From: Pseudanabaena sp. Chao 1811
GTDB taxonomy: Bacteria; Cyanobacteriota; Cyanobacteriia; Pseudanabaenales; Pseudanabaenaceae
DNA: 64,000 nucleotides
Reading direction: 5' to 3'
Assembly (NCBI RefSeq): GCF_027942295.1
Contig: NZ_CP101416.1
Coordinates: 2,776,501-2,840,500 of the forward strand
This document shows positions 9,701-18,908 of the stretch, piece by piece (positions within the stretch are counted from its first letter, which is position 1; every line of letters begins with the position of its first letter). A model generated the notes under the pieces. That model saw only the letters and a list, made by a program, of their open reading frames with translations. It was not told where the DNA came from and made no database searches. The position numbers were made by a program, and so were the translations under genes.

Positions 9701-12124
9701 ATTACTGAACGCAAGCGAGCAGAACAGGAAATTTTGGAAAATCATCAATTGATTCAACAAATTGCCGACTCATCGCCCAATGTCCTCTACCTATATGACC
9801 TCCAAGAACAACGGAATACCTATGCTAATCGCGAGATTTTGGCGACGCTAGGTTACTCGGCGAGTACGATCCAAGAAATGGGTATGTCTTGGTTGCCTAC
9901 TGTAATTCACCCAGATGATCTCCTGCCAACCGTAGAACACTTTGAGAGATTGAAACAGGCTCATGATGGCGAAATCTTTTCCCATGAGTATCGACTTCGA
10001 CACGCAAATGGCGAATGGCGCTATTTCTTCAGTCGCGATTTAATCTTCAGTCGCGATGTACAGGGGCAAGTCAAGCTCATTATTGGCACTGCCCAAGACA
10101 TTACCGATCGCAAAAATGCCGAAGCCGCCTTAAGAGCTAGCGATCAACGTTGGCAATTTGCCTTAGAAAGCGCTGGCGATGGCATTTGGGACTGGAATAT
10201 TCAAAACAATGAGGTCTTCTTCTCGCAGCAATGGAAAGCGATGCTGGGATATACAGACGATGAATTTGAGAATAGATTTGAGTCATGGGAAAATCTCGTT
10301 CATCCTGACGATATCGCCAAATGCTACGAGGATATTACCAAATGCCTCAATCGTGAAGTTCTCCTCTATGAAAACGAACATCGACTACGTTGCAAAGATG
10401 GAAGCTATAAATGGATTTTGGCTCGCGGCAAAGTGTTTGAGATGGATACCAATGGTCAAGCCTTGCGAGTGATGGGTACACATACCGATCTGAGCGATCG
10501 CAAACGTGTTGCCTTAGAACTGCAACAACTAACAGAAAGACTCACCCTAGCACTAAAATCTGGGGCGATCGGCAGTTGGGATTGGAATATTAATGACAAC
10601 AGATTGTATTGGGATGATCGGATGTATGAGATCTATGGCATCACTAACGAGTCTGACGTAGAGATGACCTATGAAACATGGATTAATACATTGCACCCTG
10701 AGGATGTTCATATTATCGAAGATATCATCCAGCAAGCCGCTTCAGGTATATCCGACTTTGAAACTGAGTTTCGGATTGTGCTCCCAGATGGAATAATTCG
10801 CTACATTAAAGACTATGGAGTAGTGATCAGAGATAATCTTGGCAATGCCCAAAGCATGATTGGGGTTAATTTTGATATTAGCGATCGCAAACAAGCCGAA
10901 GCCCAACTCCAACAAATTAACAACGAATTACTTCGCGCCACCAAACTCAAGGATGAATTTCTTGCCAATATGAGCCATGAACTGCGGACACCACTTAATG
11001 CGATTTTAGGTATGTCCGAAGCTCTCATAGATCAAGTTCTTGGTTCGATCAATGAACGGCAACAAAAAGCGCTCGGCAATATCGAAAGAAGTGGACGACA
11101 TTTATTAGATCTGATTAATGACATTCTCGATCTCTCGAAAATCGCGTCAGGCAAAATGGTACTGAATCGCACCTCTACTTCCATCACCAATCTATGCAGT
11201 GCTAGTGAAGTTTTTGTCCGTCAACAAGCATTTCAAAAGAATATTCAAATCATCAGCAATATCCCACCCAATCTCAGAGATCTGAATGTAGATGAACGGC
11301 GCATCAAACAGGTACTGATCAATCTCCTCACCAATGCCGTGAAATTCACGCCGAATGATGGGCAGATCACCTTCTCTGTTGCCGTTGGCTATGGCAATAC
11401 ATGGCTAGGCGAAGCGCAAATTCCTAACCAAATCCGAGATGAAAATGCGCCAATGATCCTATTTCAAGTCACAGATACGGGCATTGGCATTGCTGCCGAG
11501 GATTTATCCCGCCTCTTCCAACCCTTTGTGCAGGTGGACAGCAACCTCAATCGTCAATACGAAGGCACTGGCTTAGGACTAGCGATGGTCAAGCAGATTG
11601 CCGAACTGCATGGTGGACAGGTTACGGTCGCGAGTCGGCTTGGACAAGGAAGCTGCTTTACGGTTGCCCTACCCTACGAAATATCAGATATATCCATCAT
11701 GCAATCAACAGCCGAATCAACCACTGCTACTGTGATGGCATCTTTAGAAAATGCGATCGCCCCACTCATTTTGCTTGCCGAAGACAATGAAGCTAATATT
11801 TCCAACTTTACGATCTACCTTACGGCACTCAATTACCGCTTGATTGCGGCAAAAAATGGACAGGAAGCGATCGCCCTTGCGAAATCTGAAAAACCCGATA
11901 TTATCCTCATGGATATTCAAATGCCGATCATGGACGGACTAGAGGCGAGTCGCTTAATTCGTGCTGATGCCGAGATTGCCAATATCCCGATTATTGCCTT
12001 GACTGCTCTAGCTATGGAAGGCGATCGCGAAAGATGTTTAGAGGCAGGAGTGAATGAATATATCAGTAAACCTGTTAGGCTAAAACAACTGGCTCTAAAA
12101 ATTGCCGAATTATTGGGTGATTAA
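6752..12124 (+). CDS. Hybrid histidine kinase with DXCF cyanobacteriochrome-type GAF and eight PAS domains
   Basis: A 1790 aa cytoplasmic sensor with no membrane segments. Order: receiver (25-145, phospho-Asp D78, K130); GAF (about 165-320); eight PAS/PAC units (about 355-470, 475-595, 615-740, 745-865, 870-990, 1000-1125, 1130-1255, 1260-1385); HisKA with H1409 in ANMSHELRTP; HATPase with NLLTNAVKF, DTGIGI and GTGLGL; C-terminal receiver with D1721. The GAF has DTCF (C232) and ECH (C260-H261), the two cysteine motifs of DXCF cyanobacteriochromes, so bilin binding and blue/green photocycling are predicted. PAS2/PAS3 and PAS4/PAS8 look like internal duplicates. The next gene is a shorter paralogue. 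The stop codon abuts the 12124-12316 repeat. Confidence 0.9.
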   Translation: MDNLRPKTQTSPLQSGNFGEVKNEIKILIVEDLESDRFSYKRYLTSDPEQKYQIAEAETLEEGLELWRSQQPDVVLLDINLPDGDGLEFLEEISTGQFINKLPVIMLTGQGDERIAVRAMKLGAADYLVKSDVTAVSLLTCINQVQENNLLFRQLRRSQQQQAVIASMALHIRRSVSFEDVANTIVQEIRGFLAADRTIIYRFHPDMSGSIVAEAVLPEWETCLNSQIEDTCFQENLGGEYQNGKIFAANDIYEANLTECHIQLLERFQIKANLVVPILLNGTNALWGLLIVHQCSSPRQWHEEDIQLLHQLSVHLAISLQQAELYQNLESLNSSLEAKVQERTEEIQLQAQMLEQIHDAVISTTPDGTILTWNTGAERLYEYKSNEAIGQNVSMLYLNEDVPIIQSTVFVPVIENGNHEVELRNRTKSGNIIDISLRLSLVRDALGNPIRLIGCSNDISDRKQAEIDLKESEQSYVSLMAASPVGIFRADPMGYCTYINDRWSFIAGITIESAMGDGWRQGIHPEDRQLVSDEWDQSVQEERTFTLEYRFQRPDGVVTWVYGQSVAKRNDDGIVTGYVGTITDISDHKRAEQELQNLNQELEVRVEQRTALLKESEQRFVTLAEAAPVGIFQADEMGQTIYANPAWGHMTGREPEAALGSGWLETIHPEDRERILREASEGMSQNSSFQTEARCLKPDGTITWFYCQVNPKLDSNNNVLGYIGTLTNISDRKLAEAELQKLSNRLELALRSAAIGCWEWDLVNNIKVWDARMYEIYGLSEQDVNSVDYERWANILHPDDYLPTTTLLQQAILGEAEYDTEFRIIHSDGTVHFIKAYGVLVRDEQSNPKAMIGINFDISDRKKFEETLRESEEIKRRILESSSDCIKLLDLDGRLLYINDGGLDILEIDDFSAFHNVDWCGLWPEASHSDIVAAVNIAKSGQTGKFQGFCPTAKGNPKWWDVVVTPIRDGNGQVVQLLSVSRDITERKRAEQEILENHQLIQQIADSSPNVLYLYDLQEQRNTYANREILATLGYSASTIQEMGMSWLPTVIHPDDLLPTVEHFERLKQAHDGEIFSHEYRLRHANGEWRYFFSRDLIFSRDVQGQVKLIIGTAQDITDRKNAEAALRASDQRWQFALESAGDGIWDWNIQNNEVFFSQQWKAMLGYTDDEFENRFESWENLVHPDDIAKCYEDITKCLNREVLLYENEHRLRCKDGSYKWILARGKVFEMDTNGQALRVMGTHTDLSDRKRVALELQQLTERLTLALKSGAIGSWDWNINDNRLYWDDRMYEIYGITNESDVEMTYETWINTLHPEDVHIIEDIIQQAASGISDFETEFRIVLPDGIIRYIKDYGVVIRDNLGNAQSMIGVNFDISDRKQAEAQLQQINNELLRATKLKDEFLANMSHELRTPLNAILGMSEALIDQVLGSINERQQKALGNIERSGRHLLDLINDILDLSKIASGKMVLNRTSTSITNLCSASEVFVRQQAFQKNIQIISNIPPNLRDLNVDERRIKQVLINLLTNAVKFTPNDGQITFSVAVGYGNTWLGEAQIPNQIRDENAPMILFQVTDTGIGIAAEDLSRLFQPFVQVDSNLNRQYEGTGLGLAMVKQIAELHGGQVTVASRLGQGSCFTVALPYEISDISIMQSTAESTTATVMASLENAIAPLILLAEDNEANISNFTIYLTALNYRLIAAKNGQEAIALAKSEKPDIILMDIQMPIMDGLEASRLIRADAEIANIPIIALTALAMEGDRERCLEAGVNEYISKPVRLKQLALKIAELLGD

Positions 12125-12316
12125 GAGCGTGTTTGAGAAGTATCCTATTTAGCATAAGTTTCCGCTTTTACCCCCCTTAATCCCCCCTTACAAGGGGGGA
12201 AACTTAAATTCTCCCCTTATAAGGGGGAAACTCAAATTCCCCTTGCAAGAGGGGAAACTCAAATTCTCCCTTGCAAGGGGGAGTTAGAGGGGGTTAAAAC
12301 TTCTTAAACACGCTCT
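12124..12316. repeat. MITE-like element with inverted ends AGAGCGTGTTT
   Basis: 193 bp with inverted ends AGAGCGTGTTTGAGAAGT and AACTTCTTAAACACGCTCT. Inside are four short palindromes of the type CCCCTTGCAAGGGG separated by AAACTCAAATT. Its first base is the last base of the preceding kinase's stop codon. A shorter inverted relative lies at 29110-29252. No coding capacity. Confidence 0.8.
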
Positions 12317-12375
12317 AGTTTTAGATTGTTGCTGTTTACCATTGACTATATGAGATTTCACTCAACTGACTAGCT

Positions 12376-15300
12376 ATGTCGTACGCTCACCTTAGTTCTA
12401 CCAACAATCCTTTGCCGTCAACGATCGCTGTCTTGATCGTTGATGACTCGGAGAGCGATCGCGGTAGTTTTGGGCGCTATCTCCAATCAGATAGAGATAG
12501 CAGCTATAACTTCCTCGAAGCAGAAACCCTAGAAGAGGGACTGGAACTATGGCGATCGCAGAAACCTGATATTGCCCTCATCGATCTGAATTTACCCGAT
12601 GGCGATGGATTGGAATTTCTAGAAGCAATTAATGAAGTTTCTAGGAGTGAGCGTATTCCTGTGATCATGTTGACGGGGCAAGGGGATGAGAAAAAAGCCG
12701 TACAGTCAATGAAGTTAGGAGCATCGGATTACTTAGTTAAGGGAGATGTCTCCGCGAAATTGCTATCTAGTACTGTAAATCGAGTACTACGCGAAACTGC
12801 GCTCAATCGCCAACTATGGCGATCGCAACAACAGCAAACAGTAATCGCCGAAATAGCACTACGGATTCGCGAATCTCTAGACTTAGTCGAAATCTCGAAT
12901 GCGATCGTTAAAGAAGTACGTCAATTTATCAACGCTGATCGCGCCGCTATTTATCAATTCAAACCCGACATGAGTGGCGCGATCGTTGCCGAAGATATCA
13001 TTGCTCCTTGGCAGCCCTGCTTAAATATCCAAATTGAAGATACCTGCTTTCGCGACAATCTAGGCGGTGCATATCGCGATGGCAAGTTCTTTGTTGCTAA
13101 TGATATCTATCAGGCAAATTTGACCGATTGCCATGTGCAACTGCTCGAAAGATTTCAAGTACGCGCCAATCTCGTTGTCCCAATCCTATTACCAAACGCC
13201 GAACAGAGTATTTTATGGGGTTTGCTGATAGTGCATCAATGTTCGACGGCACGTATATGGCAAGATTCCGATATTCTGTTGCTTCAGCAGTTATCAGTAC
13301 AGCTAGCGATCGGCATTCAGCAAGCACTGACCTACCAACAAGTCCAAACTGAGTTGGCAGAACGCAAACGCGCCGAAGCTTTACTCTTGATTAAGCAAGC
13401 AGAAATCGAAGAACGCAATGTTCTCCTAGAAAAAACAAGTGCCGACTTGGAATGCACGATCGAGGAACTGAGGGTCAGTGCTGAAGATCTGATCTATCAG
13501 CAACGCCAACTAGAATACGAACAGCTCCGTTATCAAAATTTATTTAACTTCGCTCCTGATGGTTATCTAGTAACAGATTCCGTCGGCAAGATTGTAGAAG
13601 CAAATCAAGTTATCTTAGATCTGCTAGGAGTCACCCGTGAGTATATCGTAGAAAACTTTTTGGCGAGCTTTGTTGTTGCTCACGACCGAGAAATTTTCTT
13701 TAACCGCCTTAGTTATCTGTTATCCCATGATAATTCCGTCGAAACTTGGGAAATTACCTTAACCACTTATCAGAAAGAGTCTTTCCCTGCGGAAATCATC
13801 CTCACCAAAAATATCAATCCTGCAACCAAGCAAATCCAACTGTTATGGATTATTCGCAATATCAGCGATCGCAAACGCGCCGAGCAAGAACTGCTAGAAC
13901 TCAATCAATCCCTAGAAGCAAAAGTCATAGAACGTACCCAAGAACTATGGCAAGTCAATAAACTGCAACGCGCTATTCTCGATGGTACGGACTACGCGAT
14001 TATCTCCACTGACCTCAATGGCATCATTCAAACTTTTAACACTGGTGCGGAAAAAATGTTGGGCTACAGTATGGGCGAAGTGGTTGGCAAGGTGACACCC
14101 GAAATTTTCTACGATCCCCAAGAGCTTCTTGCCAGAACTAAAGATTTGCCAATAGAGTCGGGACAGGTGGTTCAGGGCTTTGGAGCATTAATACCTCTGG
14201 CGCTTCAAGGCGGGTTTAGTGAAGAATGGACGAGTATCCGCAAAGATGGTTCTCACTTTCCCGCAGAGATATCAGTGACAGCGCTTAAGGATGACAATGA
14301 TCAACCTATTGGCTTTTTGAGTATCAGAAAAGATATTAGCGATCGCAAAAAGAACGAACTGATACTGCAAAAACAAGCCTTAGTATTTGAGAATATCTCC
14401 GATGGCGTAATCATAACCGATGTCAATGGAATTATTATCGATTGGAATCAGGGAGCCGAAAAGTTATATGGTTATAGCAAAGCGGAAATAATAGGACAGT
14501 CTGTAGCAATTCTGCATGATCAGGAAGATGGCATAAAAATAGCTCGTGAGGTAATTGAGCAGACCATTGAAAACGGGGCTTGGTATGGAGAGTTGCAGAT
14601 TATTCGTAAAGATGGTGTTCCTAGAATCACGGAAACTTCAACGGTACTATTACAGGACGAGATTGGACAGATCATTGCTTTGATTGGGACAAATCACGAT
14701 ATTAGCGATCGCAAGCAAGCAGAGATCGCTCTGCGGAACTATGCCCACGAAGTGGAAGATCTCTACAATAATGCACCCTGTGGCTATCATTCCCTAGATA
14801 TAGATGGTCGATTTGTTCAAATCAACGATACAGAACTGCGATGGCTGGGATATACACGTAAAGAGGTGATTGGTAGATTATTTACTGATTTTATGACTGA
14901 ATCTAGCCAGCAGATCTTCTCCCAGAGCTATCCTCAATTTATACAGAGGGGGTGGGTCAAAGACGTGGAATTTGATTTAATTCGCAAAGATGGTAGTGCT
15001 TTTCCTGTTTTGTTAAGTGCAACAGCGGTTAAGGATGCGGAGGGGAACTATCTGTATAGTCGCTCTATGCTATTTGACATTCGCGATCGCAAACAGTACG
15101 AAGCGCAACTACTACAAGCCAATAAAGAACTTCTTCGCGCCACCAAGCTCAAGGATGAGTTTCTCGCCAACATGAGCCACGAACTCCGCACACCGCTAAA
15201 TTCGATCTTAGGACTATCAGAATCTCTTAAAGAACAGATTTTTGGTTCACTAAACGAAAAGCAATTAAAGGCGATCCGTACAGTGGAGTCAAGCGGAGAA

Positions 15301-16329
15301 CACCTGCTATCGTTAATTAACGACATTCTCGATCTGTCAAAAATCTCATCAGGCATGATGAAGCTAGAACTTGCTCCATCTTCAGTCCGCTCTCTGTGTG
15401 ATGCCAGTCTGGTTTTTGTCAGGCAACAAGCATTCCAAAAGAACATAACACTCAGCAGTAATATTCCGCCGAATATCCGAGATATCCATGTCGAAGAGCG
15501 TCGGATCAAGCAGGTATTAATTAATCTCCTTACTAATGCCGTCAAATTTACTCCCAGTCAAGGGGAAGTCAGTCTGCTTGTATCTGTCGGTAGTGGCGAT
15601 ACATGGCGAGGAAAGGCAATTATTTCCCCGCAATTAAAACTTCAAAATGCACCCATGATTGTCTTTCAGGTAGTGGATACTGGTATTGGTATTACCGCCA
15701 ACAATTTGGCACAACTCTTTCAACCCTTTGTGCAGATAGATAGCAGCCTCAATCGTCAATACGAAGGCACTGGACTAGGACTCGCTCTAGTCAAGCAAAT
15801 TGTGGAGTTACATGGTGGTCAAGTGATGGTTGAGAGTGAAATCGGTAAAGGCAGTGTCTTCACAGTTGCTTTGCCCTATGAGATTTCTCAGCCGATTGCG
15901 ACCGAAGCTACCCCCACTTCCCCAAATGTAGAATTCCTAGAAGTTAACCCTGACGAAGCCCCGCTCATTTTGCTTGCCGAAGACAATGAAGCTAATATCG
16001 CCAACTTTACGATTTATCTCACTGCGCTCAATTACCGCTTGATTGTGGCGAAAAATGGACAGGAAGCGATCGCCCTTGCCAAATCTGAAAAGCCCGATAT
16101 TATCCTCATGGATATTCAAATGCCGATCATGGACGGGCTAGAGACAACTCGCTTAATTCGTGCTGATCAGGAGATTGCAAATATTCCGATCATTGCGTTG
16201 ACTGCCCTCGCCATGCAAGGCGATCGCGAAAGATGTCTAGCAGCAGGAGCTAACAACTATCTATCCAAACCAGTCAAGCTTCGACAACTTAAACTCTTAA
16301 TTCAGCAAGTTTTAAATTCCGTAAAATAA
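12376..16329 (+). CDS. Hybrid histidine kinase with DXCF cyanobacteriochrome-type GAF and four PAS domains
   Basis: 1317 aa paralogue of the preceding kinase. Order: receiver (18-140, D70); GAF (about 155-320) with DTCF (C224) and DCH (C252-H253), so it is also a predicted bilin-binding DXCF cyanobacteriochrome; a coiled-coil linker (325-385); PAS units about 385-500, 528-660, 663-785 and 790-910; HisKA with H935 in ANMSHELRTP; HATPase with NLLTNAVKF, DTGIGI and GTGLGL; receiver with D1246. The kinase-receiver ends of the two proteins are far more alike than their PAS arrays, which suggests tandem duplication followed by PAS gain or loss. It could share a phosphorelay with its neighbour. Confidence 0.9.
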   Translation: MSYAHLSSTNNPLPSTIAVLIVDDSESDRGSFGRYLQSDRDSSYNFLEAETLEEGLELWRSQKPDIALIDLNLPDGDGLEFLEAINEVSRSERIPVIMLTGQGDEKKAVQSMKLGASDYLVKGDVSAKLLSSTVNRVLRETALNRQLWRSQQQQTVIAEIALRIRESLDLVEISNAIVKEVRQFINADRAAIYQFKPDMSGAIVAEDIIAPWQPCLNIQIEDTCFRDNLGGAYRDGKFFVANDIYQANLTDCHVQLLERFQVRANLVVPILLPNAEQSILWGLLIVHQCSTARIWQDSDILLLQQLSVQLAIGIQQALTYQQVQTELAERKRAEALLLIKQAEIEERNVLLEKTSADLECTIEELRVSAEDLIYQQRQLEYEQLRYQNLFNFAPDGYLVTDSVGKIVEANQVILDLLGVTREYIVENFLASFVVAHDREIFFNRLSYLLSHDNSVETWEITLTTYQKESFPAEIILTKNINPATKQIQLLWIIRNISDRKRAEQELLELNQSLEAKVIERTQELWQVNKLQRAILDGTDYAIISTDLNGIIQTFNTGAEKMLGYSMGEVVGKVTPEIFYDPQELLARTKDLPIESGQVVQGFGALIPLALQGGFSEEWTSIRKDGSHFPAEISVTALKDDNDQPIGFLSIRKDISDRKKNELILQKQALVFENISDGVIITDVNGIIIDWNQGAEKLYGYSKAEIIGQSVAILHDQEDGIKIAREVIEQTIENGAWYGELQIIRKDGVPRITETSTVLLQDEIGQIIALIGTNHDISDRKQAEIALRNYAHEVEDLYNNAPCGYHSLDIDGRFVQINDTELRWLGYTRKEVIGRLFTDFMTESSQQIFSQSYPQFIQRGWVKDVEFDLIRKDGSAFPVLLSATAVKDAEGNYLYSRSMLFDIRDRKQYEAQLLQANKELLRATKLKDEFLANMSHELRTPLNSILGLSESLKEQIFGSLNEKQLKAIRTVESSGEHLLSLINDILDLSKISSGMMKLELAPSSVRSLCDASLVFVRQQAFQKNITLSSNIPPNIRDIHVEERRIKQVLINLLTNAVKFTPSQGEVSLLVSVGSGDTWRGKAIISPQLKLQNAPMIVFQVVDTGIGITANNLAQLFQPFVQIDSSLNRQYEGTGLGLALVKQIVELHGGQVMVESEIGKGSVFTVALPYEISQPIATEATPTSPNVEFLEVNPDEAPLILLAEDNEANIANFTIYLTALNYRLIVAKNGQEAIALAKSEKPDIILMDIQMPIMDGLETTRLIRADQEIANIPIIALTALAMQGDRERCLAAGANNYLSKPVKLRQLKLLIQQVLNSVK

Positions 16330-16336
16330 AGAACTA

Positions 16337-16373
16337 ATTTTTGGTGTTGCGGCGCAGCCGCAACACCAAAAAT
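16337..16373. terminator. Hairpin between convergent kinase and bciB genes
   Basis: Perfect 17-bp stem (16337-16353 with 16357-16373, loop GCA), with T-runs on both strands, in the 56-bp gap between the stop codons. Likely a bidirectional terminator. Confidence 0.75.
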
Positions 16374-16385
16374 CGGTTTACAAAA

Positions 16386-17582
16386 TTACACTTTTGGTAA
16401 CTGGTACTGAGCAATGATCCGTTTAGCAAATTCGGGGACATGTGCTTCTAGCTTCTTGGGATAGTTGCGGCGCACATAGAGGTAGTTACGGACAAAGTGG
16501 GAATCGATAGAAAAACGCCCATATTCCAAACCTTTCGGCCCAATCTTATTCACCACAAAGCTAATGATCCAAGCGAACCAAATTGGCAAAGTTACCGCCT
16601 GATCGTATGCCGAGATACCTTGTTGCACAGCCGCACGGCGATCGCCATTAGAGATCACAGGCTGAGTCTGCAATTGATCCTTGATTAGCTCCAGCATCTC
16701 TTTGCCCGTCTCGTTACGCACCACGATCCATTGCCAGCCAAAGGTTGCGCCCATATAGCCCACAACGATGTCAGCAAGGGCATTGGTGTAGTCAAAGCAG
16801 GTCATGCAGGATGGCGCAAATACATCCTTGAGTTCCTTAGTATTTAACCCAAAAAATGGCACTAACTCCGTCGAACCGTCGGAATGCTTGAAATGCACAT
16901 TAAAGTCCTGCATGAATTCATAATGCACTACGGTTTCAGGCGATCGGCTAGTGGTATCGAGAAATTTCTGTAACCCTTCTCGCGTGACGTTATCGGTGCA
17001 GGGTGTCCCTAATACATAGAGCTTTTCTAAGCCCAGTTCTTTCTCAACAGTTCTTAGGGCTTGGATTTGGCAGCCGACACCGATCGCTAAAAGCCTCTTG
17101 ATCCCCGACTGCTCGATCTGCTCTAGCACCGAGAGATTGGGCGAAAGCGTCGGTTTATTGACTCGCGCCGCCAAAATTTCTTCACGGGTACGGGCAATGA
17201 CAGGCTGGGGCTTAAAGCGATCGCTAGCACTAGACTGCACACAGACCACGCCTTCGACTAGCCCTTTTTCGAGCATCTCGATCGCTAAAGTAGACACAAT
17301 GCCTGTCCATTGCGCCCCTTCGATCGGTTCAGTCTTGCGGGCGGCGATCATTTCTTGATGCACACCGAAATAAAGCTCTTTTTCGTTATCGAGATCACGC
17401 GATCGCCCGTGGGATTGTGTCTCTAGTTCATCAATATGCTGAGTGATAAACGCGCAAGCCTCTTTGACGTAATGAATGTAATAGGTATCACAGAGACCAC
17501 ATTCACTGCATAGTTCTTTGGCAGGGCGACGCTGGACATCTGCGAGACCCTTTGCCTTGCGATGGGATGGGACAACCGACAT
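16386..17582 (-). CDS. bciB: 3,8-divinyl (proto)chlorophyllide 8-vinyl reductase, ferredoxin type
   Basis: 398 aa protein of the FrhB/FdhB-like Fe-S flavoprotein family, matching cyanobacterial BciB (Synechocystis Slr1923 type). The enzyme reduces the 8-vinyl group of divinyl chlorophyllide with ferredoxin electrons, giving monovinyl chlorophyll. Visible features are the N-terminal cluster motif LCSECGLC (C25, C28, C31) followed by C43, PSCMTCFDY further on, and the conserved end-to-end length. ATG at 17582. It stands alone on the minus strand between signalling genes. A coenzyme F420 hydrogenase beta-subunit label would be the generic alternative, but the cyanobacterial setting favours BciB. 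Confidence 0.9.
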   Translation of the reverse strand: MSVVPSHRKAKGLADVQRRPAKELCSECGLCDTYYIHYVKEACAFITQHIDELETQSHGRSRDLDNEKELYFGVHQEMIAARKTEPIEGAQWTGIVSTLAIEMLEKGLVEGVVCVQSSASDRFKPQPVIARTREEILAARVNKPTLSPNLSVLEQIEQSGIKRLLAIGVGCQIQALRTVEKELGLEKLYVLGTPCTDNVTREGLQKFLDTTSRSPETVVHYEFMQDFNVHFKHSDGSTELVPFFGLNTKELKDVFAPSCMTCFDYTNALADIVVGYMGATFGWQWIVVRNETGKEMLELIKDQLQTQPVISNGDRRAAVQQGISAYDQAVTLPIWFAWIISFVVNKIGPKGLEYGRFSIDSHFVRNYLYVRRNYPKKLEAHVPEFAKRIIAQYQLPKV

Positions 17583-17670
17583 TTTGCTATTTCTGACTAT
17601 ATGGATCTAAGGTAGATCATATCAGTCAAGAGATTGGAGTCGCATCTTATAGCGCTTTTCAAGCAAACGA

Positions 17671-17703
17671 GGTTGTGTCACCGCCTTCGGCGGTGACACA
17701 ACC
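17671..17703. terminator. Hairpin downstream of the REC-kinase gene
   Basis: Perfect 15-bp stem (17671-17685 with 17689-17703, loop TTC), just after the minus-strand stop at 17713. GC-rich and without a strong T-tract. Confidence 0.65.
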
Positions 17704-17712
17704 CTAGATATA

Positions 17713-18795
17713 TTAAAGAGGTATGGTGATAGAGATACTTGTGCCTAAATTTTCTTGACTTTGAATGTCGATGTTACCCCCGTAAAACTCCACTAAAGTT
17801 TTCGCCAAAATCAGACCGAGCCCTATTCCCTGTTGCTCGTAAAAGCGACGTTCAAACTGGATATATGCGCCAATATTGGCAATATGTTCTTTATTCATCC
17901 CCCGTCCATGATCTTGAATCTTCAAAATCAAGTCTGTATTGCTGATATGACTACTGATGCAAACCTTAGTGCCTTTGCAGGAGTATTTGAAAGAATTATC
18001 GATGAGTTCTTCGGCTATTTTAACTAAATCCTCACAGGAAATTGCTAAATCAGCCTCTGCAATATTCAGTTCTAGGTCATCTGTACGTTCATATTCCCTT
18101 GCTTTGCGATCGCTAATACTACTGATCACAACAAAGCTATTGCAGGGATAGGTAGGAGTGCATTTTTGTAAGCCTTGCGATCGCAATAGTAATAGCTTGC
18201 TATAGAGCAAATAGTTTTGGATGAGACGATAGAGTCGCTCTGCCGAACGATGAATGCCGTTAGCATACTCATAAATTTCGCTAGGCGTAAATTCTTCACT
18301 TTGCATCATCATTAGTTCAGATAATCCCAGAATCCCCGAAAGTGGAGTCTGCAATTCATGGGGCAAAGATAGAGTAATGCTGCTGCGCAAAGCATCCATT
18401 TTTTCTTCAATACGTTGTTCGATCGCTTTTTGCTTTCCTAAACGCACTGTAATCGCTGCAAGTAATTCATCTTTTGTACAGGGCTTTTCTAGATAATCAT
18501 CAGCGCCTAGAGACATCCCCATCCGATTACTGCGCCGATCCATCATTGAAGTTAAAAACAAGAAAGGAACTGTACTTAGTTCCTTATCTTGGCGCACCTG
18601 TTCTAACACCTCATACCCGTTAAGTATTGGCATCATTACATCACAGAGAATCAAATCAGGTTGTCTGTGACTTGCTAAATACACGCCTTTTTCCCCATTT
18701 TCGGCAGTGATTACTTCAAATCCTTCTACTAAGAGCAGATCTTCAAGAGAATCTCGAATTAAGTCTTCATCTTCGATGACTAATATTCGTGTCAT
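17713..18795 (-). CDS. Response regulator-histidine kinase fusion (REC-HisKA-HATPase)
   Basis: 360 aa soluble protein. The N-terminal receiver (1-120) has acidic E8-D9-E10, phospho-Asp D52 and K104. A short linker leads to a HisKA segment with H146 in LPHELQTPLSGIL. The HATPase domain shows ELIDNSFKYS, DHGRGM and GIGLGL. No separate sensor domain is present, so input probably comes through phosphorylation of the receiver. It lies 113 bp downstream of a similar gene on the same strand, and the two may be co-transcribed. The partner kinase is unknown; the hybrid kinases upstream in the window are candidates only by proximity. Confidence 0.88.
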   Translation of the reverse strand: MTRILVIEDEDLIRDSLEDLLLVEGFEVITAENGEKGVYLASHRQPDLILCDVMMPILNGYEVLEQVRQDKELSTVPFLFLTSMMDRRSNRMGMSLGADDYLEKPCTKDELLAAITVRLGKQKAIEQRIEEKMDALRSSITLSLPHELQTPLSGILGLSELMMMQSEEFTPSEIYEYANGIHRSAERLYRLIQNYLLYSKLLLLRSQGLQKCTPTYPCNSFVVISSISDRKAREYERTDDLELNIAEADLAISCEDLVKIAEELIDNSFKYSCKGTKVCISSHISNTDLILKIQDHGRGMNKEHIANIGAYIQFERRFYEQQGIGLGLILAKTLVEFYGGNIDIQSQENLGTSISITIPL

Positions 18796-18908
18796 AGATT
18801 TTATATATTCTTTGTATCTATGTTACCCAGAGAGGCGTGTTCTTCGTACAACCATACACAACTTTAAATCCTCACGATTTAATTGGGATAGGACGATGAA
18901 AGTACGCC

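Noticed and set aside
12171-12290. Regularly spaced short palindromes as a CRISPR array
   Set aside because: Only four units, spacers are near-identical AAACTCAAATT segments, and the unit is a C-run/G-run palindrome inside a MITE-like element. No cas genes nearby.
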